Part shown: positions 56,199-64,000 of the stretch, in pieces
Layout: every line of letters starts with the position of its first letter
Position numbering within the stretch: the stretch's first letter is position 1
From: Strongylocentrotus droebachiensis
Lineage: Eukaryota > Echinodermata > Echinoidea > Camarodonta > Strongylocentrotidae
Assembly: GCA_035222895.1 (NCBI GenBank)
Contig: JAVYIG010000606.1
Span: forward strand, 248,001-312,000
Direction of reading: 5' to 3'
Length of the DNA stretch: 64,000 bases
Notes under the pieces: generated by a model
Told to the model about the DNA's origin: nothing
The model's input: the letters and a program-made list of their open reading frames with translations, nothing else
Databases searched by the model: none
Program-made: the position numbers and the translations under genes

Positions 56199-56397
56199 AT
56201 TATTCCCCTCCAGTTGGTATGATCTGATGGAATCTTAAAACCTCTAGATTTTGGCAAAAACGCAGGGTAGCCTATTTAGAAAGCACACGTGTTTGGTAAG
56301 CCGAGAGGGGTAAGCTCAATGTTCAATAATTTAAATTATCGACGGCCGGTGTCACATGGATAGCCTTATTAAACAATACTTCTGACGATCTATTTAA

Positions 56398-56901
56398 AGG
56401 TAATACAAAGTTTTTGGTATGGAGTCGTGAATTGGTTCAAATGAGCACATTGGTTGGAAGCATATGCGATCCTATATTCAGTGATCGTTAGCGCGTTCGA
56501 AATCAAGTCTAAAGTTATGAAATTGTAAATAATAAACTCTTTATGTTGTATAGTTCCTTCTCAAGGTCAAGATATTAATACAGCTATAAAACAATGTTTC
56601 TTGACTGAAATCGACCGATTAGCTATTCCCGTTTGGAAATTATATATCATAACTACATATTCTGAGAATTTCATGGTCGCAGCTATCATTGTACGGCCGT
56701 AGGCGCTAATTGAAATTCATCAAAATTTACCGGGAGCACCGGTAAATGTTTATAATTATTTTTTATTCGAAAACAAAAGTGTTTCTGTGGAGAAATTTGC
56801 TAGTGCTTATAATACATCCACAGGGGCGTCCAAATATATCAAAATTGTAAAGAATCACTATCTACCCTATTTTCAAAATTTCTCAAAATTGTGTATTACC
56901 T
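56398..56901 (+). mobile_element. 504-bp MITE, copy 2, TTAA target site
   Basis: Flanked by TTAA on both sides (56394-56397 and 56902-56905); ends AGGTAATACAAAGTTTTTGG and, inverted, AGGTAATACACAATTTTGAG. It is the reverse complement of 50492-50995. TTAA duplication is typical of the piggyBac superfamily; the element has no transposase. Confidence 0.85.
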
Positions 56902-58459
56902 TTAACCTAGTGCCTCTAAATGCGCTGTTGTGTGCACTCCTAGATTTGCATGGGAGTAAGCAGTTATACATTTTTTTCTTTGCTTTGCTTTTCTTTTATT
57001 TTGTTTTCTTTTTTTTGTTTGTTTTGTTTTCTTTTCTTTCCCTTTAAAAAAAAATCTTTCTCTTTCTTTTCCTTCCTCTTTTTGTTCTTTTTTTCTTTTT
57101 CGATACGGTGGAATTTAAAGGGATAATGTTCATTATAGAAAAAAGGACTATTCATAAATATCTGTTCATTACTTATTCATAAGGGTTATGCTTTAATTAG
57201 GAATAGCCGCGCAGCGATTAAAGCTTGTTGTTGTAAATTATATCAAGCTCAATAGATTTGTACCCCCCCCCCTTCCCTTACCCCTTCCTTTCCCGAACCC
57301 ACGTACCCCGTCTGAAAAGTGGTAAATGCGCATCTTAATCATATTATTCGATTTGCCTGTTGATAAGTGTTATGGCCGGCAATATAGTTGTTTGCTGGTG
57401 ATAAGAATGCAACAAATTATTCAAAAACGATCCTATTGTAATGATTTTTTTAAAAAGAACCTAGACTAGATTAATTATAGCGCAACGGCCGGAACACTGT
57501 TGTTTTAGCAATAACACGCGATGCTTAATCGGATCAGAAAGATTAATCGTTTTCTGGTAGAGAGATTAAACCTCTCGATTTCTTCTCAACTTAAACCCCT
57601 TTATTTTGTACTTAACTGAGATAGTCTCACTGTATCTTTGTTCCTGATATTTATTGTTTCTATTCTGTTATCAATCTATCTATATAATTCCTGGTAGTGT
57701 GTTATCAGTTACATTGTGTTTTTATCTCAACATTTCAACTAAATTGTGTTCACGTTCAAAAAAGTAGTTACATTTTGTATGTTTTTACCTGCTGGTTCCA
57801 AAAAAAATTCTGACTTGTTTTTCAGTACAGATCGATCAATCGATCTTATTTACTGGGTGTAAGCCATGTATGTTTAAATAATTGTGTATGTTGTAGAAGA
57901 AAAATAAAATTAAACACTATATATTTCGGTCAGTTCACAGTTTCACTCTTTAATGTAGGCCTATTACTTTTATTTTATAATATTTTCTCGACAAGCATGT
58001 AATTTAACAAGATTAATTTTTCTAAACCATGTACCTGCGCAATAAAACAATAAAAGTATAAACAAACGGGTGAATTGTAGAAACCATTAGGCCTATCATT
58101 ACAGCGAGCAAGCAAGCACGGATTATGCATAATTTGAAGAAAAACTTGTTTCCCCATAAAAATCATGCTGGTAAAAATGTAGGTGTACCCTGTCTATTGT
58201 AGAGTTCAGTGAACTCGAAGAATAGAAAAGACACTTGATATTTTACATTATTTTTTTATTTTGACGTACTCTATGTGCCAAAATAAAAAAAGACGGAAAG
58301 AAAAGGTGAGTAGGAAATTGATTTAAAAAGAAAGAAAACAAAGAGCCAAATATTAATTAGAACAACAACACTAATTGGGAAAATGAAGGAAAGAATGTAA
58401 ATCGGTATGGCACGCCGCTTACATACTTGTATGGCGTTCCATAAATCTTGAAGTTGAAA

Positions 58460-58565
58460 ATGGAAGACGATTTCACTTGCATTTCCTGTAAACAATTGGC
58501 TCTGCCGGGAGGAGAGGTACGAGAGGGGAATCTTCACATTATCATAGAAGATGGAAAAATCACAG
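58460..58565 (+). CDS. NagA-like amidohydrolase, exon 1
   Basis: ATG at 58460 in the context GAAAATGG, then EDDFTCISCKQLALPGGEVR and EGNLHIIIEDGKIT; donor GTATGT at 58566, phase 1. The G-x-L-x-I-x-D-G-K-I pattern is the N-terminal beta-sandwich strand that opens most metal-dependent amidohydrolases. The next exon continues in phase. Family: N-acetylglucosamine-6-phosphate deacetylase type, which removes the acetyl group in amino-sugar catabolism; the actual substrate here is not known. No signal peptide, so presumably cytosolic. Confidence 0.8.
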
Positions 58566-61028
58566 GTATGTATTAAATTATCCATATATTATAAAGAACA
58601 TGTCTTGGATTGCTCGTTGACTTTAGTGATGTGTGTCCACGATAACCATAAACAATGTACGTGCCCACATGCTACATTTTGTGTAAGCGCTATCTATCTC
58701 AAATTTTTAAAAAGAAAGAAAGAGGAAACAAACAAAAATCGACGCTACAAAACTGATTAGTGTGTATTACTTTACTTAACAACTTGAATAGAACTTGAAC
58801 GAAGGAATATGATATTGTGATTGAATGTTTGACTGTCAAATATAGACTGGAGAAAAAGACATTTAACTTTTAAAGCCAGGTCAAAGTTCAAACTCAAAAC
58901 AAAACAAATCAAAAACATTTTAAAAATGCCAGCTTGAGACTTGGGGTGAAATCAAAATGATCACTGTGATCATCATATCAGAAATCAGAAATCATGATTC
59001 ATCTAAAATATCACTAGATCTAAATCTAGACCCTAATTGCATATTTATGTTTAAAAACTGATCATGCATGAGCCTAGACCGAATTTTCCGTCTCTTTCGT
59101 TCGTTAGCCTCTTATTGGGGTAGGGTCGGCCGGCTCTCTCTTTAGAGACGGAAGCCGTCTATACACATGTCCTTGCTAACGCCACGACCAGTTCTGGTCG
59201 TAGCGTTTTGCCCCCAAAATCCCCCAAAATGTCATTTTACCTCATGCATTGATTATTTAAAATTAGGAGAAGGTTTTACTACCTCGGTTCCACTTACCAA
59301 CTTGACTGTAATCCGTTTAATGGTCCCTTTTAAGGAAATTACGGGTCTAAATTGACAGCCGTGTTGAAAATCTTGCAAGGTGTGTTAAACTCTCGCTGCC
59401 GGAGTCATCTAAATCAATCTCATCCCTTCTAGTCTACGCCGAAGGCAAAATGATTATGAAGGAAAAACTGTGCGCCATCTACACGTTCGTAATGGCGTTA
59501 TCACAGTTTTTCCTTCATAATCATTTTGCCTTCGGCGTAGACTAGAAGGGATGAGATTGATTTAGATGACTCCGGCAGCGAGAGTTTAACACACCTTGCA
59601 AGATTTTCAACACGGCTGTCAATTTAGACCCGTAATTTCCTTAAAAGGGACCATTAAACGGATTATACAGTCAAGTTGGTAAGTGGAACCGAGGTAGTAA
59701 AACCTTCTCCTAATTTTAAATAATCAATGCATGAGGTAAAATGACATTTTGGGGGATTTTGGGGGCAAAACGCTACGACCAGAACTGGTCGTGGCGTTAG
59801 CAAGGACATGTGTATAGACGGCTTCCGTCTCTAAAGAGAGAGCCGGCCGACCCTACCCCAATAAGAGGCTAACGAACGAAAGAGACGGAAAATTCGGTCT
59901 AGCATGAGCCATGACTGATTTAAATCGGGCCTGATAATTACCCGATTTAGAGTCTAAATCGATTTCCAGATTATTATTTGGGGGAGGGGGGATTTTTTTT
60001 TACCCCTATTTTTGTTGGAGGATTTTTTCCAGATTTTACCCCTATTTTCTCAATTTTTCCCAATTTTCCTACTCTAAAGGAGGGGAATGTTGTAAGATGC
60101 CTTTTTTTCCCGCCCGCTTAAAAAAAAAATTAGTCGAGGGGGAGTTGAGAAGAAAAAAAAAACTTTTTATTTTGGTGCTCACTTGTACCCCTGTTTAAAT
60201 GTACATGATGGCTCTTCTGACAATGTTTTGTCAGTCTACTATTTTTACAAATTGCATGGAAACAAATGATGAGCTTTGAATATATAGACCCCTTGTAGGC
60301 CTAGATTCAATGATTTAGTGGAGTTTTGTATTGTACAGCTCTGATATCTCGGACATTGCCACTCCTTGTGCTCCATTCTTATTACGACCTCTTTAGCACC
60401 TTGAACCTTGAGGCATAATCCCTTTTGCAGCTCACTCTGGAAGCTATACTGGGATGGGGTGCATGTGCAGTCAATATCAAACAGTGAAGTTATAGAGTAT
60501 GCTCAGTAAAAAGTGGCATGTGCAAGTAAAAACATGGCTGCTCAGTTTACAGGAGCCGAAATCCAGCATGAGGCTGCGAACTTCTGATAGTAAGGATTGG
60601 AGCCTACTGGAAAGTAGCAAGTGAGGGTGTATTTACAGCTACATAGGGAAGTCTATTCCAGATTCTCAATGTAAGGGCCTAATAAGCCAGTTCACGGTTG
60701 TAGTCTGAGCATGAGCAGATAAAGGTCATTGCAGAACAAATTAGGAAATACACAGAGACAAAATACTGATACGTGCTCATGAAAGTTATGTAGCCATTAT
60801 TCATTTATGCACAAGCAGTGCACTCCATGATACACAGCTGGAAGTATACTTTGAAAAGGGAAAACAAAGGCTATTTATGTAGCACCTCCATCGCTGTACA
60901 AGTGATTATTTCAAAATTCGGGGTCATTTGGGACATGTGCTAACTGTGAACTGGTCTATTGGGTAGAATGAGTATTTAAAGGCATTTTAATTTCCTGACA
61001 AAATAATTGAGAATTTTGTTTTTGACAG
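58566..61028 (+). other. Intron 1 of the NagA-like gene
   Basis: Contains the 827-bp foldback element (59075-59901) and AT-rich unique-looking sequence. No other exon seen. Confidence 0.8.
59066..59910. mobile_element. 827-bp near-perfect foldback transposon with 9-bp target duplication
   Basis: Element 59075-59901: left arm (59075-59472) begins TAGACCGAATTTTCCGTCTC, right arm (59502-59901) ends with its complement, and I could align the arms end to end with only a 2-base indel (GTAATCC versus GTATAATCC). A 29-base centre holds a small CGCCAT/ATGGCG stem. GCATGAGCC flanks both ends (59066-59074 and 59902-59910). Long inverted arms plus a 9-bp duplication fit a Mutator-like non-autonomous element; the superfamily is inferred. 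No open frame of note. Confidence 0.9.
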
Positions 61029-61130
61029 CAATCTTGGATCAAGAGACTGATCTGGTGAAGGGCGCAGTAGATAGACACTATGCAGAGATCGTCACTCCTG
61101 GCTTCATAGACATTCACCACCATGGCTTAG
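61029..61130 (+). CDS. NagA-like amidohydrolase, exon 2 (metal-binding HxH)
   Basis: 102-bp phase 1-1 exon (acceptor TTGACAG, donor GTACGT): ILDQETDLVKGAVDRHYAEI, then VTPGFIDIHHHGLG. P-G-F-I-D-x-H-x-H is the first metal-ligand strand of the amidohydrolase barrel. Human AMDHD2 lacks this HxH pair (it has Q-I-N there), so the protein is closer to bacterial-type members in this motif. Confidence 0.9.
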
Positions 61131-61276
61131 GTACGTTCTCAATAATGTTTCAGAGTCATTTTTCGAAGTATCGTTTGGCACAGTTTTCCAATGCATCTGT
61201 TAACCGACTTATCTGAATAACATATTAACTATGATGATGCCCACTATTAAGTCTACATACTTGTAGAGGGCCATTT

Positions 61277-61666
61277 AAAGATAAAGTTGAGTTCTGGTCA
61301 TGCGATTGCATTGTGAAAGTAACGGTGTGGAATCAATCAGAAAAGATTGATCATCTAGCATATAAGTTTTGGTGTGTACTGCAAAGTTCTGGAAACATCA
61401 AAATGATAAGAAATTTGACCCAGTCTTGGTAAAGTTACAAGCACCAGTACACAGAAAGATGTATATGGGACTACATGAACATGTGACATAGAAATCTGTC
61501 CTGATTTTTATGCTGTTACATGTCATATTTAGAATATGAAGGCATTTGAAGAGCCATGCTTTTCAGGAACATGTTTTATCTGATGATCTTCCACACTTGC
61601 ATATTAAGAATGATAACGATCACTAATTATTTTTCACCTCTTCCCAGAACTCAACCTTCTCTTTAA
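61277..61666. mobile_element. MITE with GAACTCAAC ends, copy in the NagA-like gene
   Basis: Ends AAAGATAAAGTTGAGTTCTG and, inverted, AAAGAGAAGGTTGAGTTCTG; internal sequence matches 47569-47972. It is in intron 2. Confidence 0.82.
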
Positions 61667-62158
61667 ACTGGTCTGTTCATGATCATATAAAGCTCACCAA
61701 ATCAATCCTCACATACGGTCAAAATTAAGTTCAAACGATTAGGTTCAAACTTATTACACTACTGTTTCCCAAGCAAATCATGTGTAATGATTTCATCTGC
61801 TCATAAACTGCTTATTATATCTTGTTGTTTAATAAGTTTATCCTATCATCGTCATCTTCATACCTTCCTCTCTGTCATATATTCTTGTATTCTCTTCCTC
61901 TATTCTCTTTCGTTATTGTGTACAATCTTCCACAACGATTGTGATTCAGATTATGTGTCCTATATTTCCAAAAAATAAAGTTGTTGAAATGTTTTCTTTT
62001 TTATCTCTCTTTTTATACAGCTACTCTCTTTAAAATCCACTACCATGTTCTACCTATTTCTTCGCAATAAATTTTTGTGTTTTCTCTCACCGAAGTGTTC
62101 CTACCAAATGACATCTATACTGTATATCTCGTAAATTCTTTTTCCTTTTTTTTAACAG

Positions 62159-62197
62159 GTGGAGCAGATGATTTAGTTCTGTTCTGGCAGAATCCTG
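62159..62197 (+). CDS. NagA-like amidohydrolase, exon 3
   Basis: 39-bp exon, phase 1-1, acceptor TTAACAG and donor GTAAGC: GGADDLVLFWQNP. It continues the H-H-H-G-L-G-G loop from exon 2. Short, but the splice sites and phases match on both sides. Confidence 0.82.
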
Positions 62198-62708
62198 GTA
62201 AGCTTGATTCAGCATCATAATCCTATTATTTATTGAATTTTGAATCATAATGCTAATTTTCAAATCATCATTTTTGAAGAATATGTGGTGTTGACATGGC
62301 AAAATATTAGTGTGAAAGATATCAACTTAGTACAGGCTTTATAAATGTACAATAATTTTGAAAATTTCACTCTTCAACTTCATAGCTCATACGTGTAGGT
62401 CCTAGGATAGAATTTATTTAGCAAAGGAAGACATCTTCATTTCAAATATGAAAATTGACATTTTAGCCAGGAATGTTATTTAAACAAACAATAGTTATAG
62501 GTATATATTTTTATATGGTTTTTGAGCTGTATCAGGATTTTGAATTATAGATTTAGATTTGAAAATGCAGTCAATTTTTTCACTAAGTACCTCACAATAA
62601 ACAGTTTTAATAATGGAAAATAGTCCCCCAAAATGATACATGTTACTATATTTTGGACTTGGACTTTGGTTTGCTTATATTAAATTCTGATTTCATCATT
62701 ATACGCAG

Positions 62709-62875
62709 AGTATACCCAGCAGAGATTGCCAAAGTATGGTGTCACATCCTTCCTAGCATCCACTGTCTTTCCTGAGGACTTGGAGGGCGGCAAAGTCTTT
62801 GAGACGCTCAAGATTCTTGAGGGTATCGTAGGCAAGACAGATCGGGGATCGACATGCGAAGGCATACATGCCGAG
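62709..62875 (+). CDS. NagA-like amidohydrolase, exon 4
   Basis: 167-bp exon (acceptor ACGCAG, donor GTATGT), enters phase 1 and leaves phase 0: EYTQQRLPKYGVTSFLASTV, FPEDLEGGKVFETLKILEG, GKTDRGSTCEGIHAE. G-V-T-S-F-L-A-S-T and G-I-H-A-E-G-P (split with exon 5) are NagA-family motifs; the Glu is the expected metal ligand. Confidence 0.9.
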
Positions 62876-63160
62876 GTATGTTGGTGTTGAAATGAAATAT
62901 CTGTTTTAAGCAAATCCAGAATGACACGTTTTAGAATGGTATTGATTATTTTGAGCCGGAAGGGTGTTGACTCAAATACTTTTACACAGAAGTAACACCT
63001 TTCTGGCTCTGGACTGACAAAATTGTCTAAATTTACAAAGATCATCACTACCATCCATTTAGCACTAATAAAGTTATAATAATAATAGCTACATTTATGT
63101 TGCGCACATACCATCGTCATCATCATCACATCATCATCTGTGTCAGTCATCTCATCATTA

Positions 63161-63236
63161 CCACATTACCATCAATATCAACATCAACGTCAACGTCAAC
63201 GTCAACGTCATCGTCATCATCATCACCATAATCATC
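63161..63236. repeat. GTCAAC/GTCATC hexamer-like repeat
   Basis: Repeated CATCAACGTCAACGTCAACG followed by CATCGTCATC units in intron 4; a CATCAT/CGTCAT array follows at about 63447-63553. Confidence 0.85.
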
Positions 63237-63566
63237 GTCATCATCACATAGATGCTAACCCTCCCTGATTTTCTGGAAGGATCCGTAAAAAATTGGGGCT
63301 CCTTATCAACGTCACTCCATACGGATTTTAACGCCTCCCTGATTTTTTGAAAGATTCTTCCTATTACGGTGTATGCAATTGATGGAAACCTTCCTGATTT
63401 CTGAATGAATCTTCTCTGATAGCTGGATGTAAACGTTGGCACATCTGTTATCATCATCATCATCATCATCACACAATCTTCGTCAGTCAACATCGTCATC
63501 ACCACCACGACCACCATCATCATCATCGTCATCATCGTCATCATCATCATCATATTCATTTATTAC

Positions 63567-63632
63567 TGATTCTTTCTCTCTCTCTCTCTCTCTCTTCCCC
63601 CTTTCTTCTTTCTCTCTCTCTCTCTCTCTCTC
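63567..63632. repeat. CT microsatellite forming the exon 5 polypyrimidine tract
   Basis: CT arrays at about 63572-63595 and 63611-63632 run straight into the AG acceptor at 63633-63634. Confidence 0.9.
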
Positions 63633-63634
63633 AG

Positions 63635-63801
63635 GGTCCCATAGTGAATGACTTTGGTGGTCTACCCCCTGGTGAGCAGAGAATGCCCATTGATAAGTTC
63701 ACCCATCTCCTTGATGCCATGCCTAGCTGTAAGATGATGACGATCAGTCCTCATGTAGATGGTCTAGATGACTACCAGAGAACTAAGATACTCCTACAAA
63801 G
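63635..63801 (+). CDS. NagA-like amidohydrolase, exon 5 (gene continues beyond the window)
   Basis: Starts in phase 0 after TCTCTCAG: GPIVNDFGGLPPGEQRMPID, KFTHLLDAMPSCKMMTISPH, VDGLDDYQRTKILLQR. H-A-E-G-P-I-V-N-x-F-G-G replaces the H-L-E-G-P-F-L/I-x-x-x-x-x-G-A-H of typical family members, so the substrate loop is unusual. I place the exon end at the donor-like AAAG|GTTAGG (63802); the frame stays open to 63910 and the true end could be there or later. The catalytic His/Asp exons lie to the right of the window. Confidence 0.78.
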
Positions 63802-64000
63802 GTTAGGGTGCGGTCCCATATTCATATTAGGTGGTATTCTCGAAAGCAGACTAACTTTAGTCCATGGTTTAATCCACCGACTAAGTGTGGAATGCCAAGT
63901 GTCTGTATGAATATGTTTTTGAATAATTTAATCTGTCACTAAATTGAAATAAAATATAATAACATAATTAATAAACAACAATATAACTATGATATAATTA

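Larger units (their letters stand above)
53889..58459. other. Divergent intergenic region between the EGF gene and the amidohydrolase
   Basis: 4.6 kb holding the promoters of both genes. Contents: a GC-rich tandem repeat with poly-G/C runs (54540-55220), a hairpin (56101-56198), a TTAA-flanked MITE (56398-56901) and T-rich tracts. No TATA box or CpG-rich promoter was convincingly identified; no coding exon seen. Confidence 0.6.

Overview
The window is animal nuclear DNA: split genes with short phase-matched exons, GT-AG introns of 0.1 to 12.5 kb, AT-rich non-coding DNA, many microsatellites, tRNA-derived SINEs and small inverted-repeat transposons. The gene content (AP-2 factor, a huge EGF/C-type lectin/sushi membrane protein, a NagA-like amidohydrolase), the base composition, and repeats carrying a sea-urchin-style histone 3' processing signal suggest an echinoderm, most likely a sea urchin. 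This is an inference; no species marker was found.

Layout. 1 to about 15.6 kb, plus strand: the last three coding exons of an AP-2 (TFAP2) transcription factor (972-1090, 13635-13776, 14387-14723). They encode the basic/helix-span-helix DNA-binding and dimerisation domain; upstream exons lie outside the window. About 14.7-21.2 kb: intergenic, with a GA-rich tandem array around a foldback element. 21.2-53.9 kb, minus strand: one complete gene in 39 coding exons, which I read as a 1697-residue type I membrane protein with the order signal peptide, 2 sushi (CCP), 2 C-type lectin domains, 2 CCP, 27 EGF repeats, one transmembrane helix and a 62-residue tail. 53.9-58.5 kb: intergenic, GC-rich tandem repeats, poly-G/C runs and a TTAA-flanked MITE. 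58.5 kb to the right edge, plus strand: the first five exons of an N-acetylglucosamine-6-phosphate-deacetylase-like amidohydrolase, cut by the window edge.

The EGF gene is the centre of interest. Every EGF is one 114-bp phase 1-1 exon, so exons can be duplicated, lost or skipped without a frameshift. Besides 27 intact EGF exons there are four broken ones (lost acceptors, a lost donor, stops, frameshift) and two 3' stubs. Shared intron sequence shows a duplicated three-exon cassette and a run of recent 0.35-0.42 kb exon-plus-intron duplications. Nearly every repeat carries Notch-type O-glucose, O-fucose and Asp-hydroxylation motifs, and 22 of 27 also carry an unusual N-C-S/T sequon at the same place. 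The ectodomain therefore looks like a large glycan-bearing lectin/adhesion receptor still changing its repeat number.

Mobile DNA includes an 827-bp near-perfect foldback with 9-bp target duplication inside the amidohydrolase intron, a Tc1/mariner-like MITE, a pair of 504-bp MITEs in opposite orientation, two other foldback families each present twice, and several SINEs. The three genes are not an operon; AP-2 and the EGF gene are convergent, the EGF gene and the amidohydrolase are divergent.
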